Source: Clostridiales bacterium (lineage in GTDB: Bacteria; Bacillota; Clostridia; TANB77; SIG350). From it: a DNA stretch of 64,000 nucleotides. This document shows positions 6,005 through 14,918 of this stretch, one piece after another. Both the position numbers and the translations under genes were made by a program. Numbering within the stretch: the stretch's first letter is position 1; each line of letters starts with the position of its first letter. The DNA lies in the NCBI GenBank assembly GCA_015056545.1, contig SVGE01000007.1, forward strand, positions 1 to 64,000. Direction: 5' to 3'. A model generated the notes under the pieces. That model ran no database searches, was not told the DNA's origin, and saw only the letters and a program-made list of their open reading frames with translations.

Positions 6005-7018
6005 TTATAAATTATTTTCAATTTCTTTCTTAATTTCTTCAATCGCTCCACTTTTAGCATAATTTTCAGCTTGCATTAATGTTGTTACAAATAATTTTTC
6101 TTTTGCTCCACCATGACATTTTATTATTGGTTTTTCTATTCCTAATAATATACCTCCACCATATTCTGTATAATCCATTCTTTTTTTGAAACGTTTTAAT
6201 GCTGGATACAATAAAAAAGCCATAAATTTTGTATATAGATTTCTGTATAATTCTTCTTTTAACATCTTGTTAACCATTAATCCAACACCTTCTGTTGTTT
6301 TAATAGCTATATTTCCATTAAACCCATCTGTTACAACTACATCTACACTACCATCAAATATGTATCTACCTTCTACATTTCCAACAAAATTTATTTTTTC
6401 ATCTTGTTTTAGTGTTTGATATGTTTCTTTAATAAGCTCTGTTCCTTTTGTTTCTTCTGCACCAATATTTAATAAAGCTACTCTTGGTTTTTCAACATTT
6501 CTAACTTTATTCATATATATGCTTCCCATGTATGCAAATTGTTTAAAGTTAATTGGTTTACAGTTAGTATTTGCACCAGCATCTAAAACCATAAAACTAC
6601 CATTATATGCTGGCATTATAGCTGTTAGAGCAGGTCTATCTATACCTTTAATTCTTCCTACACATAATGTTGCTCCTGCCATAAGAGCTCCTGTATTTCC
6701 AGAACTAACAAATGCATCAACTTCACCATTTTTAATTAATTCAAATCCTTTTACCATTGATGAATTTTTTTTCTTTTTAATTGCTTGCAAAGGAACATCT
6801 GTGTTTTCTACAACTTCATCCGCATTTATTATACTTAATCTTTCAGATATTTGTTTTATATCTTCTTTTCCATATATTTTTTTAATTTCTTCTTTAATTA
6901 ATTCTTCTTTTCCTATTAAAACAATGTCACTTTCAATTTTTTTTAGTGCTGTTACAGCTCCTTTTATTGCTTCTGTTGGGCAATGATCTCCACCCATAAC
7001 ATCTAATAATATTTTCAT
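6005..7018 (-). CDS. plsX: Phosphate acyltransferase PlsX
   Basis: Converts acyl-ACP and phosphate to acyl-phosphate, the donor for PlsY in phospholipid synthesis. Begins with the typical 'MKILLDVMGGDHCPTEAIKG', contains 'DAFVSSGNTGALMAGATL', 'AIMPAYNGSFMVLDAGAN', and 'VVTDGFNGNIAIKTTEG'. The length of 337 aa is normal. It is co-directional with acpP downstream. In many Bacillota plsX is preceded by fapR and rpmF; neither is seen here, the upstream neighbour being an unrelated membrane gene. Confidence 0.95.
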   Translation of the reverse strand: MKILLDVMGGDHCPTEAIKGAVTALKKIESDIVLIGKEELIKEEIKKIYGKEDIKQISERLSIINADEVVENTDVPLQAIKKKKNSSMVKGFELIKNGEVDAFVSSGNTGALMAGATLCVGRIKGIDRPALTAIMPAYNGSFMVLDAGANTNCKPINFKQFAYMGSIYMNKVRNVEKPRVALLNIGAEETKGTELIKETYQTLKQDEKINFVGNVEGRYIFDGSVDVVVTDGFNGNIAIKTTEGVGLMVNKMLKEELYRNLYTKFMAFLLYPALKRFKKRMDYTEYGGGILLGIEKPIIKCHGGAKEKLFVTTLMQAENYAKSGAIEEIKKEIENNL

Positions 7019-7090
7019 AATTTCACCCTTCTTTATAGATATATATTATTGTTTAATTAGTATATTACAACAAATTTTAAATTTCAATAA

Positions 7091-7823
7091 TTATTCTTTA
7101 TTATTTCTTTCACCTTTTTTCATTTCTTTTACTATATCCCTTAATTTTCTGTTTATACTTAAATATGTTAATCTCGGATAAGTTCTTATTAACCTTCTAG
7201 ATTTTTTTATTACATACTTTTTTAATTCTGCTATTTTTCCAGTAGTAGCTAATACTATTGAATTATCTTTTAGTGTAAGAAACATCTTTACGCTTTCTTG
7301 TATATTTAACACTTCAATCAATGTTAATGTATAATCTATTACAAAATATATTACAAAGCCAAACAGTATTTTTTCTCCTATTGTAACAGGTATCATTTCT
7401 ATCATAGATTGTGTAAATGGATGTAAAAACTTAAATAAAGATACTGTGAATATTCCCCAATACATTGAATTTTCTAAGCATACTTTACCTCCGTATATTC
7501 ATAAAATTCCCTGTATAATCCCACCATCTTGTATTAAAGGTTTTTTCCATAATAAAGCCTACAAGATATTCAAGTATTGACATGGATATTACTCCTAGTA
7601 TAAATAACATAGCTGTATTTTCTCTAATAGGATAAAAAAGCGTATACACTGTTAGTGCACCAATTGCATAAATTGGTATAAAAGGACCTCTTAAAAATCC
7701 ACTATTTATTACTTTTCCATATAGTAAAGATTTAAAGCTAGACTCTACTACCCATCCCAAAAATGAATAAAAAATAAAATGATACATTATTTCATATAAC
7801 GAATGCTGTTCAAATAATATCAT
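7091..7823 (-). pseudogene. CmpB-type (PF06541-like) membrane protein gene split by a +1 frameshift
   Basis: Two adjacent ORFs together match one protein of the 'putative ABC-transporter type IV' (CmpB) membrane family. ORF A (7485-7823, 112 aa) holds the N-terminal spans, including 'FYSFLGWVVES', 'GFLRGPFIPIY' and 'TRWWDYTGNFMNIR', and then stops. The continuation 'GKVCLENSMYWGIFTVSLFK' lies in the +1 frame and runs into ORF B (7091-7465). Removing one G near 7489-7494 (CGGAGGTAA to CGAGGTAA) restores one open frame of about 240 codons. The junction looks like a Shine-Dalgarno sequence, so programmed shifting or re-initiation is possible; a simple mutation or assembly error is more likely. 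Confidence 0.7.
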
Positions 7824-7921
7824 ATTTTTCTCCTTAAATCTACAAAAAATATATTTTATATTATATATATATCATAAGTTTTATTATTAATAAATAGTTT
7901 TTTTAAAAAAAGTGTATTTTC

Positions 7922-7932
7922 GACTGGTCAGT
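7922..7932. promoter_or_regulatory. Candidate TetR-type operator
   Basis: GACTGGTCAGT contains ACTG-N2-CAGT, the kind of inverted repeat bound by TetR-family regulators of fatty-acid genes. It sits immediately upstream of the acyl-CoA synthetase promoter. No tetR-like gene is in the window. Confidence 0.35.
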
Positions 7933-7935
7933 ATA

Positions 7936-7964
7936 TTGATTTTTTGTAATTTTAATAGTAATAT
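7936..7964 (+). promoter_or_regulatory. Promoter of the acyl-CoA synthetase gene
   Basis: TTGATT (7936-7941), 17-bp spacer, TAATAT (7959-7964). The candidate operator ends four bases before the -35 box. Confidence 0.5.
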
Positions 7965-8001
7965 ATTATTATTGAATATTATGTTTTATAGGAGTGAAAG
8001 T

Positions 8002-9741
8002 ATGGGAAAGAAAAAAACTAATATTAGAGAAATAATAGATTTAAAAGATATGATTAAACAAAGCACTGAACTTTTTGGTAATTGTACGGCCTTTAAATTA
8101 AAACCAAATAAAGAGGTAAATGAATATGTTGAAATTACATATAAACAATTTGATAATGAAATTAATTGTTTGGGTACAGCTTTATTAGATTTAGGTTTAA
8201 AAGATGAAACTATTAATGTTATAGGAAATAATAGATATGAATGGGCTGTTTCTTATTTAGCTGTTGTTAATGGTGTAGGCGTTGTATCTCCTTTAGATAA
8301 ATCTCTAAAAAATGATGAAATTAAATCATTAGTATTACGTTCTAAATCAAAAGCTTTTATATTTGATGGAGCATATATTGAAACTGTTAAAGAAATAATT
8401 GCAGAAGGAAATACTAATGTAAAATATTTTATTTGTATGGATGATATAGAAGAAGAAGGAATTATATATTACAAAGACTTAGTAAAAAAAGGTCAGCAAA
8501 TTTTAGTCAAAGGCAATACTGATTATGCAGATATAGAAATAGATAATGAGGCTACAAAAATTATATTATTTACATCTGGAACTACGTCTCAATCTAAAGC
8601 TGTAATGTTATCTCATAAAAATATTTGTAGCAATATTATGGATTGTAGGAAAATTTTAGATGTTAGTGAAAAAGATACAATATTGTCCTTCTTACCGCTA
8701 CATCATACATTTGAGTGTACTGCAGGTTTTTTACTTGTTATATATTCTGGAGCTACAATTGCATATTGTGATGGTGTAAAATATCTTGCTAAAAATATAA
8801 ATGAATATGCAATATCTATAATGATATCTGTTCCTATATTATATGAAAACATGTATAAAAAATTAATGTCTACTATTAAAAGTAGTGGCAAATATGAAAC
8901 AATGCAAAAAGCTGTTTCATTATTCAATGCTTTAGATGCAATTGGTATAAATACTTTTTCATTAAGAAAAAAAGCATTTAAAGATATATATGCAAAATTA
9001 AGTCCAAATTTAAGATTATTTGTTGCTGGTGCTGCTGCAATGGATAAAGAAGTGGTTAAAGGTTTTAATAATTTGGGTGTAATGTTCTTCCAAGGATATG
9101 GTTTAACTGAAACATCACCTGTTTTAGCTTGTGAAAGTGCAAAAGCATGTAGACCAGGTTCTGTTGGTAAACCATTAGAAAATTGTGAAGTTAGAATTGA
9201 AGATAAAAATGAAAATGGTATTGGTGAAATTGTTGTTAAAGCACCATATGTTATGAAAGGCTATTATGAAAACCCAGAAGCAACAGCTGAAGTTCTAAAA
9301 GATGGTTGGTTCTATACTGGTGACTTAGGTTATTTAGATGATGATGGTTATTTGTATATAAGTGGTAGAAAGAAAACAGTTATAGTCCTTAAAAATGGTA
9401 AAAATATTTTCCCAGAAGAATTAGAAGCATTAATAAATGAATTGCCTTATATAACAGAATCAATGGTTTATGGAAAACCTGATAAAAAAGATGATTATGA
9501 CATCTGTGCAAAAATAGTTTATGATTTAAATGCATTCAAAGAAGCTTTTAAAGAAAAAGATTATGATGAAAAGAAAATAAAAAAATTAATTATGAAGGAT
9601 ATTAAAAAAATCAACAAAACATTACCAGCATACAAATATGTTCGTGACATTATAATTACAACTGAACCTTTAATAAAAACAACTACTCAAAAAATTAAAA
9701 GACATGAAGAATTAAAATTAATTTTAAATGAAAACAAATAA
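8002..9741 (+). CDS. AMP-dependent acyl-CoA synthetase (long-chain fatty acid--CoA ligase-like)
   Basis: Activates a carboxylic acid, probably a fatty acid, to its acyl-adenylate and CoA thioester. ATG at 8002 is chosen because TAGGAGTG lies just upstream; the reading frame is open further back. Of 579 residues the key motifs are 'LFTSGTTSQSKAVMLSH' (phosphate loop, with S-Q-S replacing the usual G-x-P), 'FLPLHHTFE', 'GYGLTETSPVL', 'YTGDLGYLDDDGYLYISGR' and a C-terminal domain with 'KNGKNIFPEELE'. It stands alone between its promoter and a terminator. Chain-length preference cannot be read from sequence. Confidence 0.88.
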   Translation: MGKKKTNIREIIDLKDMIKQSTELFGNCTAFKLKPNKEVNEYVEITYKQFDNEINCLGTALLDLGLKDETINVIGNNRYEWAVSYLAVVNGVGVVSPLDKSLKNDEIKSLVLRSKSKAFIFDGAYIETVKEIIAEGNTNVKYFICMDDIEEEGIIYYKDLVKKGQQILVKGNTDYADIEIDNEATKIILFTSGTTSQSKAVMLSHKNICSNIMDCRKILDVSEKDTILSFLPLHHTFECTAGFLLVIYSGATIAYCDGVKYLAKNINEYAISIMISVPILYENMYKKLMSTIKSSGKYETMQKAVSLFNALDAIGINTFSLRKKAFKDIYAKLSPNLRLFVAGAAAMDKEVVKGFNNLGVMFFQGYGLTETSPVLACESAKACRPGSVGKPLENCEVRIEDKNENGIGEIVVKAPYVMKGYYENPEATAEVLKDGWFYTGDLGYLDDDGYLYISGRKKTVIVLKNGKNIFPEELEALINELPYITESMVYGKPDKKDDYDICAKIVYDLNAFKEAFKEKDYDEKKIKKLIMKDIKKINKTLPAYKYVRDIIITTEPLIKTTTQKIKRHEELKLILNENK

Positions 9742-9748
9742 AATAAAT

Positions 9749-9781
9749 ACAGTTCTATTAATTATATACTAATAGAACTGT
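9749..9781 (+). terminator. Terminator of the acyl-CoA synthetase gene
   Basis: ACAGTTCTATTA pairs with TAATAGAACTGT (12 bp, 9-nt loop) followed by TTATTTTTA. Confidence 0.8.
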
Positions 9782-9804
9782 TTATTTTTAGCATTTTAAC
9801 ATAT

Positions 9805-9825
9805 TGTGGATAAGTTTGTGGATAA
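9805..9825. promoter_or_regulatory. Two perfect DnaA boxes
   Basis: TGTGGATAA occurs twice (9805-9813 and 9817-9825), 12 bp apart, each the exact complement of TTATCCACA. They lie about 16 kb from dnaA in a non-coding stretch between a terminator and the end of the gene at 9834. They may titrate or reactivate DnaA or control a neighbour. Confidence 0.55.
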
Positions 9826-9833
9826 CTTGTCCT

Positions 9834-10256
9834 TTATTTATTTTTATACTCATCTATGATTTCTTTTAATTCATTAATTGGTATATTTACATACTTTTTG
9901 AAGATAGGTAAATCTTGCGCATCTTCAATATTAACAATATACATATTAATCTTTGGCTTTATATCCATTATTTTATTTATTTCTATTTTTTCCTCACCAT
10001 CTTTATATATAATAGTAAGAAATTCTTTATTTATTTCTAAAACTTTTTTTGGCTTTTTATTTATTTTCTTAATTGTTATTCCTATTGCTAAAATTATAAT
10101 AATATATGCTATTATTTCTATATGTAATGAAGTATTATTTGTATATATACTACTTATAATTAGTAATATTAAAGTTATTATTAATAATAATAAATACTTT
10201 TTAGATTTATTTTTATCTTCATAAATTTCAACTTTATCTTGATTTCTCACTATCAT
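9834..10256 (-). CDS. Hypothetical two-span membrane protein
   Basis: 140 residues: a charged N-terminus, two adjacent hydrophobic segments ('YLLLLIITLILLIISSIY' and 'IEIIAYIIIILAIGITI'), then a soluble C-terminal half with alternating hydrophobic residues ('VLEINKEFLTIIYKDGEEKIEI') that may form a small beta domain, as in membrane-anchored PH-like proteins. I do not recognise it securely. It starts 2 bp after the phosphoesterase gene ends, so the two are co-transcribed. Confidence 0.65.
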   Translation of the reverse strand: MIVRNQDKVEIYEDKNKSKKYLLLLIITLILLIISSIYTNNTSLHIEIIAYIIIILAIGITIKKINKKPKKVLEINKEFLTIIYKDGEEKIEINKIMDIKPKINMYIVNIEDAQDLPIFKKYVNIPINELKEIIDEYKNK

Positions 10257-10258
10257 AA

Positions 10259-11116
10259 TTATTTACTCCTTAATGTTATACAAACCAAATCATATGGATT
10301 ATTTATTCTAAATTTAAATGTTTTATCCCCAAGTCCAGCACTTAATATCATTTTTGTATCATTTATATTATATTCGCCTTTGCTATATTTTGGAAATAAT
10401 GTTCTATCAGGAGATAATACTCCTTTTATGAAAGGCATTCTTATTTCACCACCATGTACATGTCCAGATAAAACTAAATTAAATCCCATTTTTTCATATA
10501 ATTCAAACTTTAAAGGATTATGTGCTAATAATATATTAAAATGTGTTTTATCTATTTCTATTTTATTTGATATATTATTTTTATTTTTCTTTAAATAATC
10601 TTTTGGAGTTTCTTTTAATCCATATAAATAGATTTTTTCTCCATTTTTATCTATTTCTATTTTTTCACCATCAAGCATTATAACATTATTTTTTATTAAT
10701 TCATTTTTATATTTTTCATAATTATTTTTATTATTCTTTTTATCTGTTTCTTCAAGTTTTAATTCATGATTTCCATTAATATAATAAATTGGATATTTGT
10801 TTTCTAATTTTTTTATAAACTTAATAACATTCAATTCATTATTAAATTGACTGTTAAAATTAATCATATCCCCTGTCATCACTATAATATCCGGGTTTTC
10901 TAATATAACATTATTATATATTTCGTCTATATGTTTCATATCATGTAAATCACTTATTTGAATAATTTTAAATTCATTAAAACTATCTGGTATTTTATTT
11001 GACTCAATTATATATTTACTTAAAACTACTTTTTTGGAAGTAAAATAGCCATATATTAAATATATAGCTACTAATACTATTAGCATAATAAATACTATTA
11101 TCATTTTCTTTTTCAT
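10259..11116 (-). CDS. Membrane-anchored metallophosphoesterase (YkuE-like)
   Basis: Calcineurin-type phosphoesterase with an N-terminal membrane anchor (first ~28 residues). The metal-binding motifs are 'IIQISDLHD', 'DIIVMTGDMI', 'YYINGNHE', 'ILLAHNP' and 'LVLSGHVHGGEIRMP', in the order of the YkuE/LpxH-like group; 285 aa is typical. The catalytic domain would lie outside the membrane. Substrate unknown; a phospholipid or cell-wall precursor is plausible. It sits between DUF4446 and a small membrane protein, all on the minus strand with short gaps. Confidence 0.85.
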   Translation of the reverse strand: MKKKMIIVFIMLIVLVAIYLIYGYFTSKKVVLSKYIIESNKIPDSFNEFKIIQISDLHDMKHIDEIYNNVILENPDIIVMTGDMINFNSQFNNELNVIKFIKKLENKYPIYYINGNHELKLEETDKKNNKNNYEKYKNELIKNNVIMLDGEKIEIDKNGEKIYLYGLKETPKDYLKKNKNNISNKIEIDKTHFNILLAHNPLKFELYEKMGFNLVLSGHVHGGEIRMPFIKGVLSPDRTLFPKYSKGEYNINDTKMILSAGLGDKTFKFRINNPYDLVCITLRSK

Positions 11117-11129
11117 GTTTCTCCTTTAA

Positions 11130-11669
11130 TTATACATTAGCATAATATGACCCTGCATTTCTTTTTGCCATATCAATTGCTTGCATTTCTTCTGTAGATA
11201 AAGTATATTTTGATGCTCCTTTTTCAACTGGTTTTCCATATGTAGAAGAACCTTCTCTTGAATATATACCATTAATTACAACACCTGTATCTTCAAAATC
11301 TAATAAAGCAATTGCAAAACATAAGTCACTTCCTGTATCTTCAAAAGCATTATATCTTACAATACCAACTTTTTGAATACATTTCATCATTTTATTATCT
11401 AAATTTTTACAATATTCTAAAACTTCTGCATTTTTATTATCTACTTTTTCAACTTTATCTATATATCCTTTTAACATAGTTTCTAAATTAGTTCCATTTC
11501 CTAATTTTTTCATTAATGAATTATATTTTTTAATAATTCTTTTTGTTTTCATACTATTAATTATTGAAGCTATTATTATTATTAACATTACACCCATTAT
11601 TATAGCTCCAAAATATTCTAAATTGCTTACCCAAATTATTGTATTATATATATTGTTTAATATTTCCAT
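11130..11669 (-). CDS. DUF4446 family membrane protein
   Basis: 179 aa with one N-terminal membrane segment ('YFGAIIMGVMLIIIIASIINS'), a helical, probably coiled region ('IIKKYNSLMKKLGNGTNLE'), and the family's characteristic C-terminal part: 'QKVGIVRYNAFEDTGSDLCF', then 'ALLD' and 'GVVINGIYSREGSSTYGKPV'. DUF4446 proteins are usually encoded next to parB in Clostridia, as here (6 bp after parB). Function unknown; position suggests a link to the origin or to the membrane. Confidence 0.85.
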   Translation of the reverse strand: MEILNNIYNTIIWVSNLEYFGAIIMGVMLIIIIASIINSMKTKRIIKKYNSLMKKLGNGTNLETMLKGYIDKVEKVDNKNAEVLEYCKNLDNKMMKCIQKVGIVRYNAFEDTGSDLCFAIALLDFEDTGVVINGIYSREGSSTYGKPVEKGASKYTLSTEEMQAIDMAKRNAGSYYANV

Positions 11670-11675
11670 GTTTTA

Positions 11676-12560
11676 TTACCTCCCATTAACTATTTCTAAT
11701 ATTCTTTCTAATTCATCATTAGAATAATATTCTAAAATAATCTTTCCTTTATTATTTCCATGCTTTATTTCTACTTTTGTTTGAAAGAAATTTTTAAATT
11801 TTTCTTCTATATCATCTATCCAAACTTCTCTTTCTTTTATTTTTGTTTCTTTTTGTTTAGTTGATATAGGCTCACTTGCAATTTTAACAAAGTCTTCTAA
11901 TTGTCTTACACTTAAATCTTTTTCAATAACTTTTTCTGCTAATGTTTGTTGAAGTGATTTATCTTTTATTGAAGCTAACACTTTGCAATGACCTTCAGTT
12001 AATTTGTCTTCACTAATATATCCTTTTACAGTATCATTAAAATTTAACAATCTTAAGCTGTTCGCTATTGAACTTCTGCTTTTTCCAAGCTTCTCAGCTA
12101 ATTTCTCTTGACTTATATTATATGTATCCATTATTTCTTTATATGCATTAGCCTTTTCTAAAATATTTAAATTTTCTCTTTGTATATTTTCAATTAATGC
12201 AACTTCACTTTTGGTTTTTTCATCATATTCTTTTATTATTACTGGTACTTTCTCTATTTTAGCTATTTTAGCTGCTCTATATCTTCTTTCACCAGCAATT
12301 ATCTCATATTTATCTTCTTTTTTTGTTACAACTATTGGTTGTATTATACCATAATTTTTAATAGATTCAGCTAATTCATTTAATGTTTCATCATTAAATT
12401 TCTTTCTAGGTTGTGATTTATTTATAACTATTTCACTAATTTTTAATTCAACCACACCTTCTTTTATTTCTTCTTTTTTAGATACTTCTTCTTTTTTTTC
12501 AATTGGATTACTTGGTGGAAAAAAAGCATCTAATCCTTTTCCTAAACCTCTTTTTACCAT
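11676..12560 (-). CDS. parB: Chromosome-partitioning protein ParB (Spo0J)
   Basis: Binds parS, spreads as a CTP-dependent clamp and loads SMC near the origin. 294 aa. It starts 'MVKRGLGKGLDAFFP', has the N-terminal domain with 'ISEIVINKSQPRKKF' and the CTP-binding 'IIAGERRYRAAK', then the HTH 'ISQEKLAEKLGKSRSSIANSLRLL', and a C-terminal dimerisation segment. Start and stop overlap parA by one base. Four parS sites lie upstream (13429, 13583, 15052, 17691), so the target sites are close to the gene. Confidence 0.95.
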   Translation of the reverse strand: MVKRGLGKGLDAFFPPSNPIEKKEEVSKKEEIKEGVVELKISEIVINKSQPRKKFNDETLNELAESIKNYGIIQPIVVTKKEDKYEIIAGERRYRAAKIAKIEKVPVIIKEYDEKTKSEVALIENIQRENLNILEKANAYKEIMDTYNISQEKLAEKLGKSRSSIANSLRLLNFNDTVKGYISEDKLTEGHCKVLASIKDKSLQQTLAEKVIEKDLSVRQLEDFVKIASEPISTKQKETKIKEREVWIDDIEEKFKNFFQTKVEIKHGNNKGKIILEYYSNDELERILEIVNGR

Positions 12561-13330
12561 TATTTTTTCACCTCATTATTTTTGATTACTTCTTTTGCTA
12601 AGTTTATATAGCATTCTGCTCCTTTTGATTTTGGATCATAAATTGATATTGGAAGTCCATAACTTGGTGCTTCACTTAATCTAACATTTCTAGGTATAAC
12701 TGTTCTATATACTTTTTTATCAAAATATCTTCTTACTTCTTCAACAACTTGTGTAGATAGATTTGTTCTTGCATCAAACATAGTAAGAACGACACCTTCT
12801 ACTTCTAAATCTTTATTCAAATGTCTTTGTACTAAATCTACTGTACTCATAAGTTGCCCTAACCCTTCTAATGCATAATATTCACATTGGATTGGTACTA
12901 ATACTGTATCAGCTGCTGTTAATGCATTTAATGTTATTAATCCTAATGATGGTGGACAATCTAATATTATATAATCATAGTCATCTTTTACTTTTGATAT
13001 AGCAAAATTTAATCTATTTTCTCTAGATATAACTGAAACTAATTCAATTTCAGCACCAGCTAGATTAATATTAGATGGACATACATCTAATTTGTCTACA
13101 CATGTTTTTTGAAGAGCATTTTTTATTTCCTCATCATTTATAATGACATCATATACTGATTTTTCAACTTGTTTATCTATACCTAAACCACTAGTTGCAT
13201 TTCCTTGAGGGTCTATATCTATCATTAATGTTTTCTTTCCTTGTTGTGCTAAACAAGCACTTAAATTAACTGCAGTAGTTGTTTTACCAACACCACCTTT
13301 TTGATTTGCTATTGCGATTATTCTTCCCAT
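12560..13330 (-). CDS. parA: Chromosome-partitioning ATPase ParA (Soj)
   Basis: Deviant-Walker ATPase, partner of ParB; also modulates DnaA in Bacillus. The P-loop 'NQKGGVGKTTTAVNLSACLA' has the signature KGGVGKT, followed by 'TLMIDIDPQGNAT' and 'DYIILDCPPSLGLITLNAL'. 256 aa is normal. Overlaps parB by one base. Two parS sites sit in the 290-bp upstream region. Confidence 0.96.
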   Translation of the reverse strand: MGRIIAIANQKGGVGKTTTAVNLSACLAQQGKKTLMIDIDPQGNATSGLGIDKQVEKSVYDVIINDEEIKNALQKTCVDKLDVCPSNINLAGAEIELVSVISRENRLNFAISKVKDDYDYIILDCPPSLGLITLNALTAADTVLVPIQCEYYALEGLGQLMSTVDLVQRHLNKDLEVEGVVLTMFDARTNLSTQVVEEVRRYFDKKVYRTVIPRNVRLSEAPSYGLPISIYDPKSKGAECYINLAKEVIKNNEVKK

Positions 13331-13428
13331 TACACACCTCTTTTTAAATATTAATTTTTACACATATATATTATCACATATATATTTTTTTGGGAAGTAA
13401 TTTTTAAATATTTTTAAATATTTTTTAT

Positions 13429-13444
13429 TGTTCCACGTGGAACA
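13429..13444. promoter_or_regulatory. parS site
   Basis: TGTTCCACGTGGAACA, a perfect 16-bp palindrome matching known bacterial parS. It is about 100 bp upstream of parA. Confidence 0.9.
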
Positions 13445-13490
13445 TTTTCTCTACGGAAATATAGGTATAGAACTATATGGATAAAGTAAT

Positions 13491-13504
13491 AAAAATCGAT
13501 TTTT
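13491..13504. other. Palindrome between two parS sites
   Basis: AAAAATCGATTTTT, a perfect 14-bp palindrome in the 13331-13618 intergenic region. Apart from the two parS sites I see nothing else definite there; it could be a weak terminator or a protein site. Confidence 0.3.
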
Positions 13505-13582
13505 GACCCCTTTTTGTAAGTTGATTTTTAAGTGTTGGTATTACTGTATTTAGAGGTTTCTTATATTAAAACAATAAAAAAT

Positions 13583-13598
13583 TGTTCCACGTGGAACA
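13583..13598. promoter_or_regulatory. parS site
   Basis: The same 16-bp palindrome TGTTCCACGTGGAACA, followed by T6, just downstream of the surface-protein gene. On the plus strand it resembles a terminator, but the exact repetition at four places identifies it as parS. Confidence 0.9.
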
Positions 13599-13618
13599 AT
13601 TTTTTAAAATATATTTTA

Positions 13619-14764
13619 TTATTGTGCAACTGTTACATTATCATATTTTTCTGCAATTGTTTCTAAGATTGTAGAAGAACCAGTTAAAGTTATAGGTTTC
13701 TTTGTATTTAAAAACATGTTTATTTCTTCGTTCATATTAGTAGCATTTATTATAACTTCTCCTGTTAATGAAGTACATCCCATAAATAAACAAGGAGCTG
13801 ATGTTATGTTCTCATGAATTACTGGAGCAGATACAAGTGATATGCATCCATAAAATGTTTCATGTAAGGTAGTTACATTTTCCGGAATAATAGGAGCTTC
13901 TATCAAAGAAGTGCAATTTGTAAAAGTATAATTCAGATTTATAGCAGTATTTGGAATTAATGGTGCCTTTAATAAATTTGAACAATCTCTATAAGTACTA
14001 TCTAAATAAGCAACAGGTCTATTATTTATTTCACTAATAGCAGGTTCGTATTCTGTTTTACTAGAATCAAGAACACGTATCCCCCAACTTAATGGAATAG
14101 ATGTGTCTAAATCAGGATTTCCTTTTGAATATTGTGCCATCCACGCTTCACCACTTAAACTAAAACTGTAACCATATCTATATTCATAATCACCATAAAC
14201 ATATACATCTCCATAATTTAAGGTTGTTGGAAAACTATTTCCTCCTATTAATGTTTCTGTGGCAGTTGAATAATCTCCTAATAAACATTCATAATTTTCA
14301 GAATCCTTTACATAATAAATACCACCTTCTGGGATCGTTTCATTATGAATAACGGGAGCTTCTTCTTTTTTTAATTCTGTTAATATTCCTAATTCTGCTA
14401 ACCAGTCAGTATATGGGTTTTCACTTCTACTACCTAATATTATCTCTCCATTACTTATTTCTATTAAATCTTTATACTCTTCTTTAAATTCTGGTATTAT
14501 TTTTTGTATATCTGCTAATTCTGTTGCATTTAATTCACTTTCTCCTCCATTGCCTGTTGCTATTTTTATTTGTTCTTCTCCTTTTTTAACTAACAATATT
14601 TCTTGATATGTTCGTATATCACTTTTAAATACTGCTTCTTTTGCCTTTTCTATTATACCACCTTCCATAAAAGTTACAATAACTGCTGCTGTTAATATTA
14701 TTAGCACAATTATTGTTACGATTAGTGCAACTAAGCTTATACCTGATGTTGTTTTTTTATTCAT
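13619..14764 (-). CDS. Pilin-like N-terminus with BspA-type leucine-rich repeats (surface protein)
   Basis: Start at 14764, where AAAGGAGG precedes ATG; the open frame reaches back 22 more codons through the leader hairpins. The N-terminus 'TSGISLVALIVTIIVLIILT' resembles type IV (pseudo)pilin signal sequences (Gly then a hydrophobic helix) but has Ala where pilins have Glu5. Residues ~60-250 are unassigned. The C-terminal ~130 residues contain repeats such as 'YTFTNCTSLIEAPIIPENVT' and 'ETFYGCISLVSAPVIHENIT', the LRR_5 pattern of BspA-like adhesins. 381 aa. It interrupts the usual rsmG-parA order and is preceded by a G11 leader and switch-like hairpins, so it may be phase-variable. Probably exported and surface-exposed. 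Confidence 0.75.
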   Translation of the reverse strand: MNKKTTSGISLVALIVTIIVLIILTAAVIVTFMEGGIIEKAKEAVFKSDIRTYQEILLVKKGEEQIKIATGNGGESELNATELADIQKIIPEFKEEYKDLIEISNGEIILGSRSENPYTDWLAELGILTELKKEEAPVIHNETIPEGGIYYVKDSENYECLLGDYSTATETLIGGNSFPTTLNYGDVYVYGDYEYRYGYSFSLSGEAWMAQYSKGNPDLDTSIPLSWGIRVLDSSKTEYEPAISEINNRPVAYLDSTYRDCSNLLKAPLIPNTAINLNYTFTNCTSLIEAPIIPENVTTLHETFYGCISLVSAPVIHENITSAPCLFMGCTSLTGEVIINATNMNEEINMFLNTKKPITLTGSSTILETIAEKYDNVTVAQ

Positions 14765-14808
14765 AAAAATTCCTCCTTTAAAATTTCCATTATTGGCTAA
14801 TGGTTGCC

Positions 14809-14879
14809 TAAGTTCTTTTTTATACGACAAAAAGAACTTAAGAACACATTACTTTTTTCGTAATATATTCTTAAGTTCT
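14809..14879 (-). promoter_or_regulatory. Mutually exclusive hairpins (possible translation-controlled attenuator)
   Basis: On the minus-strand RNA, segment A (14879-14868) can pair with B (14844-14833), 12 bp, with an inner AUUAC/GUAAU stem; this A:B stem is followed by UUUUU and looks like an intrinsic terminator. Segment B (14840-14829) can instead pair with C (14820-14809), 12 bp, and the two pairings overlap. Segment A lies inside the alternative frame of the upstream leader ORF, so a ribosome reading that frame would cover A and prevent the terminator. Confidence 0.5.
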
Positions 14880-14918
14880 CTTGTATATTTTGGCATGTCA
14901 AATAAAGATGTTTTTATA

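Noticed and set aside
6186-6986. Plus-strand ORFs opposite plsX
   Set aside because: Antisense shadows of a clear gene, with no ribosome site.
10239-10598. Plus-strand ORF across the end of the phosphoesterase gene
   Set aside because: Antisense to a gene with full metal-binding motifs; composition typical of a shadow.
13583-13598. Intrinsic terminator after the surface-protein gene
   Set aside because: The palindrome is the parS site found identically at four loci; it may terminate weakly as a side effect.
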